Source: Gordonia polyisoprenivorans (GTDB taxonomy: Bacteria > Actinomycetota > Actinomycetes > Mycobacteriales > Mycobacteriaceae). From it: a stretch of 64,000 nt of DNA. The notes beneath the pieces are model-generated. The model was not told where the DNA came from. It saw nothing but the letters and a program-made list of their open reading frames with translations, and did not search any database. The translations under genes and the position numbers were made by a program. Each line of letters starts with the position of its first letter. Position 1 is the first letter of the stretch. Below, piece after piece: positions 35,186 to 43,793 of the stretch. The stretch is taken from NCBI RefSeq assembly GCF_017654315.1, contig NZ_CP072203.1, forward strand, positions 5,394,001 to 5,458,000. Reading direction: 5' to 3'.

Positions 35186-36523
35186 ATGGCGACGCAGCGA
35201 ACCCCCGATCCCGCACTCCCGACTCCCCGGGTCGCGATGCGACGTGGGTCGCTCCCCCGGCAATCGATTCGCAGCGCTGCCCTCGACCGCCACCACAGCC
35301 GTCGGCGTTCGGCGTTGGTCGTGGGACCCGTCGAGGTCCCGTCTGTGGCGCAGGTGCGCGAGCGGGTGCGTGCGATGGCTGCGGCCGGCCCGTTCACGCG
35401 GGTGGGCCTGCACCCCACGCCGGCGCGTGCACGATGGACCCACGATCCCGACGCCGGTGGTTGCCAGGTGCGGGCGAGCAGGGGCGGCGACGATCCGCTG
35501 CGTCTGCTCGACGAGGTCCGCAGCGGCCCCGATCGACCCCTGCGCGTCGTACTCGGTGACGAGCACATCGCCATCGATTTCGATCACGGTCTCGGCGACG
35601 CCGCACTGCTCAACGTCGTCGTCGCGGTGATCCTCGGGTCCACCGACCCGCATGACCGCCGGACGTGGAGCCGATTCGGCCACCGCACACCGCCGCTGGC
35701 GCTGGCCTCGGCCGCGATCTGCGCGGATCCACGCCGCGTGGTCGCACTGGCGCGGCTACTGCGTCGGGCGCCGTCCGAGCCCGGGGGAATCCGCACCGCC
35801 GGCGAAGCGGCCTCGCCACCCGGCGGTTCCGGCACCGCCAGTGGTGTCGACACCGCCGACGACCGCCGCCCACGCGCCACCCTCGCCCACGTCCCCGCGG
35901 CCACGGTCGCCGAACTCCGCGCCGCGCGGGACCGTGACCGTCCCGGGGTGGGGATGTACGCACTGACCACCGTCGCGCTCGTCGACGCGCTCGTCGAGGG
36001 GGGCGTCGATCTGCATCCGACGATCACCGCCCCTTTCGACGCCCGCGTCTACCTCCCCCGATCCCGGAACACGCTCGCGAATTTCTCCGCCGGACTGGCC
36101 TTTCCGGTTCCGCCCGGCAGTGACCCGGACGAACTTCAACGTGCCTTGTCGGCGTCGGCGCGGATGGGACGCCCGATCGCCAACCTGGCGATCACCTCGG
36201 TCAAGACGCTCGTGTCCGCCCGGCGCGCAGCCGACCCGCGGCCCACCGCATTCACCGATGCGCCGGTGCCGCTGCTGCATTCGAGTGTGGGCACCGTGCC
36301 GGGCCGGGATCATCGGTGGACGTGGCTCGCCGAAGATCGGGCGCGGGTGTTCTCGGTTGCCGACCCCCCGTCACCACGCGGTCTCACCGTGACGACCGCG
36401 CTCGTCGGAGGCGGGATGTCGGTGGCCGCAGCCTATTTCGATGACGCGGTGTCCTCCGCCGCGGTCGCCGACGCACTCGCCGCCCTGCCCGATCGTCTCC
36501 GTGCCCTGGTCGCGCTCACCTGA
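35186..36523 (+). CDS. putative HXXXD-type acyltransferase (condensation-domain-like)
   Basis: An unrecognised 445-residue protein. A segment IAIDFDHGLGDAALLNVVV at about residue 130 has histidine and aspartate spaced as in HXXXD acyltransferases and condensation domains, at about the expected distance from the N-terminus. The C-terminal half has RNTLANFSAGLAFPVPP, where related enzymes have a conserved GN-containing loop. The glycine after HXXXD is replaced by alanine. Residues 1-35 are basic and low-complexity, so the start may be later. A candidate iron box just upstream hints at iron-linked expression, possibly siderophore or lipid acylation. Family assignment is tentative. Confidence 0.6.
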   Translation: MATQRTPDPALPTPRVAMRRGSLPRQSIRSAALDRHHSRRRSALVVGPVEVPSVAQVRERVRAMAAAGPFTRVGLHPTPARARWTHDPDAGGCQVRASRGGDDPLRLLDEVRSGPDRPLRVVLGDEHIAIDFDHGLGDAALLNVVVAVILGSTDPHDRRTWSRFGHRTPPLALASAAICADPRRVVALARLLRRAPSEPGGIRTAGEAASPPGGSGTASGVDTADDRRPRATLAHVPAATVAELRAARDRDRPGVGMYALTTVALVDALVEGGVDLHPTITAPFDARVYLPRSRNTLANFSAGLAFPVPPGSDPDELQRALSASARMGRPIANLAITSVKTLVSARRAADPRPTAFTDAPVPLLHSSVGTVPGRDHRWTWLAEDRARVFSVADPPSPRGLTVTTALVGGGMSVAAAYFDDAVSSAAVADALAALPDRLRALVALT

Positions 36524-36548
36524 GCGCGTACCGACCGAGCACCCACAC

Positions 36549-36584
36549 CCCAGGAGTCCCCTCATGCCCAGGAGTCCCCTCATA
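36549..36584 (+). repeat. 18-bp tandem duplication of the pobA ribosome site and start
   Basis: CCCAGGAGTCCCCTCATG at 36549-36566 is followed directly by the same 17 bases ending in ATA (36567-36584). The first copy holds the AGGAG and ATG used for pobA. The second supplies another AGGAG whose start position now reads ATA. Its translation adds six residues, PRSPLI, to the protein. Confidence 0.9.
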
Positions 36585-37766
36585 CGTTGTCAGGTAGCGA
36601 TCATCGGCGCCGGCCCGGCGGGTTTGTCGCTGGCGATGATGTTGCATCGTCAGGGTATCGACGCCGTCGTCCTCGAGGCGCGCGACGAGACGCACGTGCG
36701 TGCCCGGGTTCGCGCCGGGGTGATCGAACAGACCACCGTCGACACCCTGACCGAACTCGGCGTGGCCGACCGGCTGCACGCGCAAGCGCTGCGCCACAAA
36801 GGTTTCTACCTCCGGTTCGATCGCCACACCCACCACCTCGATTTCCACCGGCTGACCGGGCGCAACGCCTTCGTCTACGGGCAGGCCGAGATCGTCGCCG
36901 ACCTCATCGACGCGCGCACGGCGGCCGGGTTGCCGCTGGTGTTCGACGCTGCCGACGTCGAGATCGGCCCGACGGACGGACCCACCACCGAGGTCACCTA
37001 CACCGTCGAGGGCCGCACCCATCGCCTCACCGCCGACTTCGTCGCCGGCTGCGACGGCTTCCACGGGGTCGGCAGAACCCGGCTGCCGTCCTCGGTACGC
37101 ACCATCGAACGCGTGTATCCCTTTGCGTGGCTGGGCATCCTGGCCCGAACGACTCCGGTGACCGAGGAGGGCATGTACTGCGCCCACCCCGACGGGTTGT
37201 CGGTCCACAGCATGCGCGGCACACACATCACGCGCCAGTACCTCCAGGTGCCGGCCGACACCGATCTCGCCGACTGGCCCGACGAACGCATCTGGGCCGA
37301 ATTACGCAGGCGCAGTGCCTCCGACGATCATCCGGAACTGCAGACCGGAGAGATCTTCGACCGCAGCCTCGCCCCGCTGCGCAGCGTGGTCACCGAACGC
37401 ATGCAGCATGGTTCACTGTTCCTGCTCGGCGACGCCGCCCACATTGTGCCGCCCACCGGCGCCAAGGGGCTCAACCTCGCGGTGTCGGACGCGAGCGTGC
37501 TGTCCCATGCCCTCGGCGTCTTCTACCGCGACGGTGACCGCACCCCTCTCGAGAACTACACCGACACCGCGCTGCCGCGGATCTGGCAGGCGCAGAACTT
37601 CTCCTGGACGCTGACCTCGGTGCTGCACCGCTTCACCGACGATCCGTTCGACTGGGGGCTGCGGCGCGCGAAGCTGAATCGGTGGGTCGCCTCCCGCGCC
37701 GAGCAGGGGGCGCTCGGCGAGGTCTACCTCGGGTTGCCGTTTCCCACCCCGTGGCGCCCGGAGTGA
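36564..37766 (+). CDS. pobA: 4-hydroxybenzoate 3-monooxygenase
   Basis: A 400-residue FAD aromatic hydroxylase converting 4-hydroxybenzoate to protocatechuate with NAD(P)H and O2. The FAD motif GAGPAGLSLAMML is at about residues 15-27, the middle DG motif is GCDGFHGVGRTRLP, and LLGDAAHIVPPTGAKGLNLA is the second FAD site. ARVRAGVIEQTTVDTL, HKGFYLRFD and the length fit PobA rather than other flavin hydroxylases. The start is the first of two duplicated ribosome-site/start units. No pca ring-cleavage genes are in the window. It overlaps the convergent NAT gene by 43 bp. Confidence 0.88.
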   Translation: MPRSPLIRCQVAIIGAGPAGLSLAMMLHRQGIDAVVLEARDETHVRARVRAGVIEQTTVDTLTELGVADRLHAQALRHKGFYLRFDRHTHHLDFHRLTGRNAFVYGQAEIVADLIDARTAAGLPLVFDAADVEIGPTDGPTTEVTYTVEGRTHRLTADFVAGCDGFHGVGRTRLPSSVRTIERVYPFAWLGILARTTPVTEEGMYCAHPDGLSVHSMRGTHITRQYLQVPADTDLADWPDERIWAELRRRSASDDHPELQTGEIFDRSLAPLRSVVTERMQHGSLFLLGDAAHIVPPTGAKGLNLAVSDASVLSHALGVFYRDGDRTPLENYTDTALPRIWQAQNFSWTLTSVLHRFTDDPFDWGLRRAKLNRWVASRAEQGALGEVYLGLPFPTPWRPE

Positions 37767-38572
37767 GAGCGGTCGCGCGCGGAACCGAGTGGTAGCGAGG
37801 GTAACTCGTCGACGTCGAGGCGCAGGACCCGGCGGCACACGGCGAGCGCCGCACGGTGATCGAGGTCGGATTCGGTGCGTGTTCCCCGCGCGTCGGTGAC
37901 GATCAGCCGATAGTCATCGACGCCGCCGGTGATGCTCACGCGGCCGCCGTCGACGGGCCGGGTGGCGATGAGCGAGCCGGTGAATCGGGACCGCGGCGAG
38001 GTGCTGTGCCACCACGCCATCGCCTCGAACTCGGCGAGTTCCCGCGTGCACGGCTCCAGAAGGTAGGCCGCCGAATCGAATTCGATCCGACGCTCGGCGA
38101 CCGAGTCGAGGTCGATGGGCCGGCAGACCATCTCACCACCGAATCCGACGTCGACGAGCCACTGCTCTGCGCCGACCTGCGCGCGCACGGCCATGTGCCC
38201 GAGCGGCGGGCCGAGGCCGGCCGCGTTCTCCACCCTCGCGCCGACGGCGTGTGCGTCGATGCCCAGTGCGCGCAACGCGAGCAGCAGCAGTCCGTTGAGT
38301 TCGTAGCAGATCCCGCCCCGACGGCCGTCGACGAGCCTGTCGACGATGACGCGCGGATCCACCTCGACGGGTGTTCCGAGATGAATACCCAGATTCTCGA
38401 ACGGGATTCGCCGATGTTGCGCGGTGGCGATCGCGACGACGAGGTCCGCCGGGTCGGCGGCAACCTCGGTCACGCCGATCCTCGACAGATACGCGGCGGG
38501 CTGAAGCGGCGCCCCCTCACCACCCGACCAGGCATCGCTTGCGTCCACGACAACAGGATAGGCTAACCTCAT
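37724..38572 (-). CDS. nat: arylamine N-acetyltransferase
   Basis: A 282-residue NAT that transfers acetyl or other acyl groups from CoA to arylamines; the mycobacterial enzyme is tied to cholesterol-derived CoA metabolism. The hallmark RRGGICYELNGLLL carries the catalytic Cys (about residue 89), with His in GHMAVRAQV and Asp in WLVDVGFGG; RIPFENLGIHLG is the conserved N-terminal motif. ATG 38572 has CGGGAG upstream; a GTG at 38548 is the alternative. The gene is divergent from the LLM gene with only five bases between starts, and its last 43 bp overlap pobA. Confidence 0.88.
   Translation of the reverse strand: MRLAYPVVVDASDAWSGGEGAPLQPAAYLSRIGVTEVAADPADLVVAIATAQHRRIPFENLGIHLGTPVEVDPRVIVDRLVDGRRGGICYELNGLLLLALRALGIDAHAVGARVENAAGLGPPLGHMAVRAQVGAEQWLVDVGFGGEMVCRPIDLDSVAERRIEFDSAAYLLEPCTRELAEFEAMAWWHSTSPRSRFTGSLIATRPVDGGRVSITGGVDDYRLIVTDARGTRTESDLDHRAALAVCRRVLRLDVDELPSLPLGSARDRSHSGRHGVGNGNPR
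38553..38571. promoter_or_regulatory. candidate iron box between nat and the LLM monooxygenase
   Basis: The 19-mer containing AGGATAGGCTAACCT matches 15 of 19 positions of TWAGGTWAGSCTWACCTWA, with an intact core and right half. It covers the -10-like TAACCT located eight bases before the LLM ATG and overlaps the nat start. A repressor there would silence the LLM gene. Inference from motif match only. Confidence 0.5.
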
Positions 38573-38577
38573 CTTCC

Positions 38578-39708
38578 ATGGCTCCCGAGGTCTTCTGGTA
38601 CATCAATCCGACCGACGGTGACGTCCCGTGGGAACCGTCGCTGCGGACCGAACCCACCTTCGAGGTGATCCGTCATCAAGCCCGCACCCTCGACCGGCTC
38701 GGCTACCGCGGGGCACTGACCACCGCCCGCGAGCCGATCGCCCTGGTTCCCGAGACCGAGAACCTGCGCTTCCTGGTCCCGGTATATCCGGGGGTGAAGC
38801 CACCGGCGATGCTCGCCGAGGAGGCACAGGTCTTCGACCAGTACTCGGGCGGGCGGCTGATCTTCAATCAGGTCAACGGCGCCGACGCCGTCCTCGCCCG
38901 GTACGGCCAGTACGCCTCGAAGGCGCAGCGGTACCGGCTCTCGGCCGAATACTGGACCCAGGTCAAACGTCTCTACGCCGACGCCACCGATGCCTACGAC
39001 GGCGAGTTCTTCTCCTACGGACCGCGATACAAGCCCGCGATTCCCGGCCCCCGACAGCCCGGCGGCATCGAGGTCTGGGGCACCGGCGCGTCACCGGAGG
39101 GCCTCGCGCACGCGGCCGAGGTCCTCGACGTGTACCTGTCGTTCATGTCGGCACCCGCGGACCTGTCGACGCTGTTCGCCCGGGTTCGCGACGCCGCCGC
39201 GGGCCGCGGCCGGTCACTGCGCTTCGGGGTGCTCGCCAGCGTCATCGTGCGCGAGACCGACGAGCAGGCGTGGGAGCGGTTCTCCGATCAGCTGTCCCGC
39301 ACACGCCCGGAGACGGTGCTCGCGACCGCCGACCGCAACCTGCGCAGCTTCGGCTTCCCCGGGCTCGACGAGATCACCAGTCCCGACCCGCAGGTGCAGG
39401 GCCGGATCGACGCCCTGCGTGCCGGGCGCATCCCCGGGCGCGACCTACTCGAGTTCGCCCCGAACATGGCCGCCGGGCTGACCACCTGGACCGCCGCCGA
39501 ACCTCCCTTCGACATCGCGGGCAAGGGCACCGGAACGTACTTCGTCGGAAGCGCCGAGAACGTGGCCCGCGCGATGAACACCGTTGCCGCACAAGCCGGT
39601 ATCGACATCTGGATTCTGTCGGGCTGGCCGCTGGCCGCGGAGGCCGAGATCGCCGCCGACCTCCTGCTGCCGCTGCTCGCCGACGCCGGCCACCCCGCGG
39701 TGGCGTGA
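38578..39708 (+). CDS. LLM-class flavin-dependent monooxygenase (SsuD-like)
   Basis: A 376-residue luciferase-like barrel enzyme. FWYINPTDGDVPWEP, LRFLVPVYPGVKPPAMLAEEAQ, FNQVNGADA and EYW are characteristic of the alkanesulfonate monooxygenase branch, which uses FMNH2 and O2 to release sulfite from organosulfonates. The C-terminus has GTYFVGSAENVARAM and IDIWILSGWPLAAEAEI. No Shine-Dalgarno precedes the ATG and a -10-like element ends eight bases away, so a leaderless mRNA is likely. No reductase or sulfonate ABC genes adjoin it. Confidence 0.88.
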   Translation: MAPEVFWYINPTDGDVPWEPSLRTEPTFEVIRHQARTLDRLGYRGALTTAREPIALVPETENLRFLVPVYPGVKPPAMLAEEAQVFDQYSGGRLIFNQVNGADAVLARYGQYASKAQRYRLSAEYWTQVKRLYADATDAYDGEFFSYGPRYKPAIPGPRQPGGIEVWGTGASPEGLAHAAEVLDVYLSFMSAPADLSTLFARVRDAAAGRGRSLRFGVLASVIVRETDEQAWERFSDQLSRTRPETVLATADRNLRSFGFPGLDEITSPDPQVQGRIDALRAGRIPGRDLLEFAPNMAAGLTTWTAAEPPFDIAGKGTGTYFVGSAENVARAMNTVAAQAGIDIWILSGWPLAAEAEIAADLLLPLLADAGHPAVA

Positions 39709-39716
39709 CGGCCCCG

Positions 39717-40742
39717 CTATCGGCGCAGCCGCACCGTGGCCACCACGCCGCGGTGATCGGACCCCGGTAGGTCCACCGTGCGCAGCGACGTCGGTACGGG
39801 CCCGCCGCGGGTCATGACGTGATCGATTCCCAGCATCGGCGGTATCCGACGGTGCGCCGGGTAGGTCGCGGCGGCGCCCGCGCCGGTGAGTTCGGCGGCG
39901 TCGAGCAGGCCCGGTGATCCGTCGGGGCCGTGGCCGCGCAACAACTCTCGGAACTGCCGATGATCCCAGGTGGAGTTCATGTCGGCGCCGATGATCGTCG
40001 GGAGTGTCTCGGCGTTCAGGATCGACGAGAGTCGCGAGAGTTCGGTCTCCCAGCGCCAGGCCGGCTCCGGCCACGGCGGCAACGGATGCAGTGCGTAGAC
40101 GGCGTGGCGGCCGTGGCCGTCGATCTCGGCCACCGCGCGAATGTTCCCCAGGCGGAAATGCTCCAGCACCATACCCTCGACGACGGGGAACCGGGAGAAG
40201 ATGCCGATCCCCCGACCGTCGGGCAGGGCGTGGGTGAACGAATATCCCAGCGTCGCAGCCAGAGTCGAGGAGCGTAGCCGCGTCAGCGCCGCGTCGGTGA
40301 GCTCGACGACGGTCAGGATGTCGACCTTCTCGGCGCGCACCGTGGCAGCCAGCGCATCGGTGTCGGCGTCGCCGAGGTAGATGTTGGCCTGCATGATCAC
40401 GAGATCGTCGGCCCGCGCGGACGCCGACCCGACGTAGAGCGGTACCTGGGTCGCCACGCCGGCCACCACCACGACGGCCGCGAGCACCGCGCCAAGGCGG
40501 CGCCGTACGGCGAGCAGCGCGGCCAGCCCGACGATCGAGGCGAGCACCAGCAACGGCGTGAACGCGGCGATCCGGCTGGCCGTCGAGCTGGTCAGCGGCG
40601 AATGATGAGCGGCCACCCCGGCGATCCCCGCACCGACCAGCACCGCGCCGACAACCGTTGTCACCCAACGGATTACACTCCACCGGATTGCACCGGTAGA
40701 GCTCGAACGACGACCACCTGTTGCCGGGGCCGGCTCACCCAT
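39717..40742 (-). CDS. membrane-anchored endonuclease/exonuclease/phosphatase family protein
   Basis: A 341-residue protein with about three N-terminal membrane helices (WVTTVVGAVLVGAGIAGV, IAAFTPLLVLASIVGLAALL, LGAVLAAVVVVAGVATQV). An extracytoplasmic EEP catalytic domain follows from about residue 105. Metal and catalytic motifs are MQANIYLGD (Asn), VVELTDAAL (Glu), GADMNSTWDH (Asp/Asn), GIDHVM and SDHRGVVA (His). Substrates in this fold include nucleic acids, phosphoesters and sphingolipids; none can be chosen. The ATG of [10 protein letters not shown] overlaps the mshD stop by eight bases, so the gene is expressed with mshD. Confidence 0.86.
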   Translation of the reverse strand: MGEPAPATGGRRSSSTGAIRWSVIRWVTTVVGAVLVGAGIAGVAAHHSPLTSSTASRIAAFTPLLVLASIVGLAALLAVRRRLGAVLAAVVVVAGVATQVPLYVGSASARADDLVIMQANIYLGDADTDALAATVRAEKVDILTVVELTDAALTRLRSSTLAATLGYSFTHALPDGRGIGIFSRFPVVEGMVLEHFRLGNIRAVAEIDGHGRHAVYALHPLPPWPEPAWRWETELSRLSSILNAETLPTIIGADMNSTWDHRQFRELLRGHGPDGSPGLLDAAELTGAGAAATYPAHRRIPPMLGIDHVMTRGGPVPTSLRTVDLPGSDHRGVVATVRLRR

Positions 40743-41685
40743 AGGCGACGTCGATGGCGTAGCGGGTGAAGCCCAACCGCTCATAGGTGTGCAGCGCCGC
40801 GGTGTTGTCACCCTCCACGTACAGCAGCACCTCGTCGACACCCCGCGCGGCGAAGTAGTGCAGACCCGCCAGCGTCAGCAGCCGCCCGAGACCGCGTCCC
40901 TGCGCGGCTGGATCGACACCGACGACGTAGACCTCGCCGAGTCCCGGCCCCTGTGTCTTGGTCCAGTGAAAACCCAAGAGCGGTCGACGATCTGCTTCGC
41001 CGGCACCGGTTGCGGCGTCGAACGCCAGGAACAACCCGGCCGGATCGAACCAGTCCGATGCCACCCGCTCGGCGATCTGCTCCGGCGCCCACCCACCCTG
41101 CTCGGGATGCCAGGCGAAGGCGGCGTTGTTGACGCGAAGGATCTCCGCATCATCCGAAGGCCCTGCGTAGGTGCGCAATTCGATGTCGGCGGGAACCTCG
41201 AGGGCGGGCAGGCCATCGGCGCCGCCGGTTCGCCGCAGCTGCAACAACTCTCGCCGACGCTGCAGCCCGAGCGATGCGGCCAGCGCCTGCGCGGCCGGGA
41301 GATCGCCGTGCGCCCAGGCCCGCACGGCATCCGAGGAGGAAGCTGCGCCGGCACGTTCGCGCGCCGCGGTGAAGGCGGCGGTGAGTAGTGCCCGGCCGTG
41401 CCCCCGGCGACGCTGCTCGGGATCGACGACGGCCTCGATCATCGCCGGCTCGTCGTCGCGGCCGGGGACGATGTTGGCATAGCCGGCCGCGCTGATGACG
41501 TGTTGAACGCCCGCGCCGGCACCGTCGATGGCGAGGACAGCCTGTTCCGACAGTGGCGCCACCCCGTCGGCCGCGGTCGCTGCCGCGACGAGACGGTGTG
41601 CGTGCGAGGCCGTCTCGGGTGTCAGGGACTCGGTGACATCAACCTCGGGGACGTCAACTTCGTGGACCTCGACCTCAGGGGGCAC
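40735..41685 (-). CDS. mshD: mycothiol synthase
   Basis: A 316-residue acetyltransferase that acetylates Cys-GlcN-Ins in the last step of mycothiol synthesis. It has two tandem GNAT domains, each with an acetyl-CoA loop: [16 protein letters not shown] in the first and [16 protein letters not shown] in the second, catalytically active half. [22 protein letters not shown] and YERLGFTRY are typical of the C-terminal domain. The N-terminus carries a short Val/Asp/Glu repeat stretch. It overlaps glnR upstream by 11 bases and the EEP gene downstream by eight. Confidence 0.93.
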   Translation of the reverse strand: MPPEVEVHEVDVPEVDVTESLTPETASHAHRLVAAATAADGVAPLSEQAVLAIDGAGAGVQHVISAAGYANIVPGRDDEPAMIEAVVDPEQRRRGHGRALLTAAFTAARERAGAASSSDAVRAWAHGDLPAAQALAASLGLQRRRELLQLRRTGGADGLPALEVPADIELRTYAGPSDDAEILRVNNAAFAWHPEQGGWAPEQIAERVASDWFDPAGLFLAFDAATGAGEADRRPLLGFHWTKTQGPGLGEVYVVGVDPAAQGRGLGRLLTLAGLHYFAARGVDEVLLYVEGDNTAALHTYERLGFTRYAIDVAYG

Positions 41686-42475
41686 TGAACTCCTCGTCGA
41701 AGGGATCGATCCGGGTGTCGCCGATGTCGCCGAGATCCTCGCCGGGCAGTTCGTCTCCGGAGTCCTCGACCTCGTCGTCGGCGGTCTCCGCCGAGGCGGA
41801 GCGGCCGCGCGTCGGGCGCACGGCCTTGTAGCCCACGTTACGGACGGTGCCGATCAACGACTCGTGGTCGCTGCCGAGTTTCGCGCGCAGGCGCCGGACG
41901 TGGACGTCGACGGTGCGGGTGCCACCGAAGAAGTCGTATCCCCAGACCTCCTGCAGCAACTGCGCCCGGGTGAAGACACGGCCGGCGTTCTGCGCCAGAT
42001 ACTTCAGGAGCTCGAACTCCTTGTAGGTGAGATCCAGCGGGCGTCCGCGCAGACGGGCGGTGTAGGTGCCCTCGTCGATGACCAGCTCACCGAGCGTGAC
42101 CTTGCCGGAGGCCTCCTCGGCGCTGACGCCGCGGGTGCGCACGACGAGCAGACGCAGGCGGGCGTCGAGTTCGGCGGGGCCCGTCCCGGGCAGCAGGAAC
42201 TCGTCGAGCCCCCAATCGGCATTCACCGCGACCAATCCGCCTTCGGTGAGCACCGCGGCCACCGGCACCGCCGATCCGGTGCTACCGAGCAGCCGGCACA
42301 GTCCGCGGGCCGCGGCCAGGTCGGTGCGGGCGTCGACGATCGCGACGTCGGCGTTACCCGCCTCCATCAGCGACGACACCTCCGTCGGCGCCACCCGCAC
42401 GGTGTGCGCGAGCAGCGACAGGGACGGCAACACCGACTCCGGGTTGGGATCGGCGGTCAACAACAGGAGATCCAC
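41675..42475 (-). CDS. glnR: GlnR-type OmpR-family transcriptional regulator
   Basis: A 266-residue orphan response regulator matching GlnR, the nitrogen regulator of actinobacteria. The receiver-like domain (about 1-115) keeps an Asp in VAIVDARTD, as in GlnR proteins that are not classically phosphorylated. The winged helix is at about residues 140-225 ([40 protein letters not shown]). GTG 42475 has GGAGAAGG immediately upstream; the longer frame lacks this. The glnR-mshD order is the same as Rv0818-Rv0819, which supports orthology. Confidence 0.85.
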   Translation of the reverse strand: MDLLLLTADPNPESVLPSLSLLAHTVRVAPTEVSSLMEAGNADVAIVDARTDLAAARGLCRLLGSTGSAVPVAAVLTEGGLVAVNADWGLDEFLLPGTGPAELDARLRLLVVRTRGVSAEEASGKVTLGELVIDEGTYTARLRGRPLDLTYKEFELLKYLAQNAGRVFTRAQLLQEVWGYDFFGGTRTVDVHVRRLRAKLGSDHESLIGTVRNVGYKAVRPTRGRSASAETADDEVEDSGDELPGEDLGDIGDTRIDPFDEEFSAP

Positions 42476-42658
42476 GTCCTTCTCCGATCTTCCTCGTCGC
42501 GCCTCGCGCACCTTACGCCCCGAGGCAGGGGGCCTCGGGGATGGTCGTACCCCGTCTCCCGGCCACCTCGACGTTGAGGCGATCCACCGATCGCGCCCGA
42601 AAGAGCATGTTTACTCTGCCTTACCAACATGTGCGCGACAGATGACAGAATAGCCGCA

Positions 42659-43627
42659 ATGTCACGCTCGGCTGTTAACAAGGCAGACTCGGAGGCCGTG
42701 ACCTCGGACGCAGCGACTCCTGCACCCTCGCGACATCGGCTCCGACGCACGCTTCTGGTGACGCTCGCGCTCGTCGTCGTCGTGGGTGCCATCGCGGTGA
42801 TCGCCGACACCGTCACGGCGAGTCGCAGCGAACATCGCCTCTCGATGTCCCTCGCGAGTGCGCCGGGTATCACCTACCGGCCAGAGGTGACGCTCGGCGG
42901 CTTCCCGTTCCTGACCCATGCCTCCTCGGGCGAGTTCACCGGCGCCACGATCACCGCCCGTGGCGTGCCGATCCCGCACGGCTGCTCGTATCCCGCGGCC
43001 GGCCCCTGCTTCGCCGAACTCGGGGCGACGCTGGGAGCGCTGCGGGTCCCCGACGGCTTCGGCATCGGGACCACCGACACCCTGCGCACCGACTCGGTCA
43101 CCGCCTACTCGCGACTCGACTCGGTGAATCTGGGCCGCATGCTGGGCATCCTGGATCTCACCGTCAACACCCCCGCCGGCCCCGACCGTGTCGGCGGCGG
43201 CGGACCCCAGTTCGGCAATCTCGAGCGCACCTCGGGCATCGTGCTCACCGGATCGGTGGCCCTGCCGCCGGCCTCGGCGCCGCCGACCGGTGCGACGCCG
43301 AGTCCGCAGCTCGCGCCGTCGGCTTCGGAGTACCCGGGCCCACGGACCAGGGTCAGCGTCACCGTCGAGGTATCGGTACGCGACGGCCGGCTGCACCTGC
43401 AGGCGACGGGCTTCTACACCGGGCCCGAAAAGCACGTCGACGCACCGGAACTCGCCGGCGCCGACAAGTCCGCCCTACGCGCGGCCGTGCTCGCGCGTTT
43501 CACAGCCACGCTGCCGCTGCTGCCCATGCCGTGGGACCTGCCGGCGACCGGGGCACACAGCTCGGGCAGCGACATCCTGCTCACCGCCGGGTCCGGGCCA
43601 CGCGACCTGCTGCCCGAGCGCTTCTGA
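42659..43627 (+). CDS. lmeA: LmeA-like DUF2993 lipid-binding/phospholipase protein
   Basis: A 322-residue exported protein. A basic N-terminal segment is followed by one hydrophobic helix (LLVTLALVVVVGAIAVIAD), acting as signal anchor or uncleaved signal, then a DUF2993 domain beginning SMSLASAPGITYRPEVTLGGFPFLTHASSGEFTG, split by position around residues 60-95. In mycobacteria LmeA (Rv0817c) is a periplasmic phospholipase needed for normal lipomannan chain length. It is divergent from glnR. ATG of MSRSAVNKADS is preferred over one ten codons earlier because promoter-like sequence lies between them. The polycysteine sORF starts 76 bp downstream. Confidence 0.8.
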   Translation: MSRSAVNKADSEAVTSDAATPAPSRHRLRRTLLVTLALVVVVGAIAVIADTVTASRSEHRLSMSLASAPGITYRPEVTLGGFPFLTHASSGEFTGATITARGVPIPHGCSYPAAGPCFAELGATLGALRVPDGFGIGTTDTLRTDSVTAYSRLDSVNLGRMLGILDLTVNTPAGPDRVGGGGPQFGNLERTSGIVLTGSVALPPASAPPTGATPSPQLAPSASEYPGPRTRVSVTVEVSVRDGRLHLQATGFYTGPEKHVDAPELAGADKSALRAAVLARFTATLPLLPMPWDLPATGAHSSGSDILLTAGSGPRDLLPERF

Positions 43628-43690
43628 CCTCGACGATCGCAACCACCGCCGGGGCGGGGACACGTTTGTGGCGGGTACCGATCGCTGTTG

Positions 43691-43696
43691 TACCCT
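43691..43696 (+). promoter_or_regulatory. -10 element for a leaderless polycysteine sORF transcript
   Basis: TACCCT lies seven bases before the ATG of the sORF. This is the spacing expected when transcription begins at the start codon. No Shine-Dalgarno is present, which agrees. Confidence 0.55.
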
Positions 43697-43703
43697 CGTG
43701 GAC

Positions 43704-43793
43704 ATGCAACAGCGCCGTGAGTTCATGCTCACCCGCCGCCGGGCGATCGACTTCTGTCGAGTCGCCGACTGTTGCTGTCGCATCACGATGTGA
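43704..43793 (+). CDS. leaderless polycysteine leader peptide (cysteine attenuator)
   Basis: A 29-residue reading frame with the sequence start MQQRREFMLTRRRAIDFC and the ending RVADCCCRITM. It has four cysteines, three consecutive near the stop. Leaderless polycysteine sORFs have been described in mycobacteria as attenuators: translating ribosomes sense low cysteinyl-tRNA and, by stalling, expose the downstream ribosome site. One known example lies before the cysA2 operon. Here too it precedes the thiosulfate sulfurtransferase, by 230 bp, and a -10 element is placed for a leaderless start. The peptide itself probably has no function beyond being translated. Confidence 0.82.
   Translation: MQQRREFMLTRRRAIDFCRVADCCCRITM

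Noticed and set aside
43188-43793. 201-codon frame containing the polycysteine sORF at its end
   Set aside because: The upstream part is out of frame within lmeA and Arg/Pro-rich; only the last 29 codons have a promoter-placed start.
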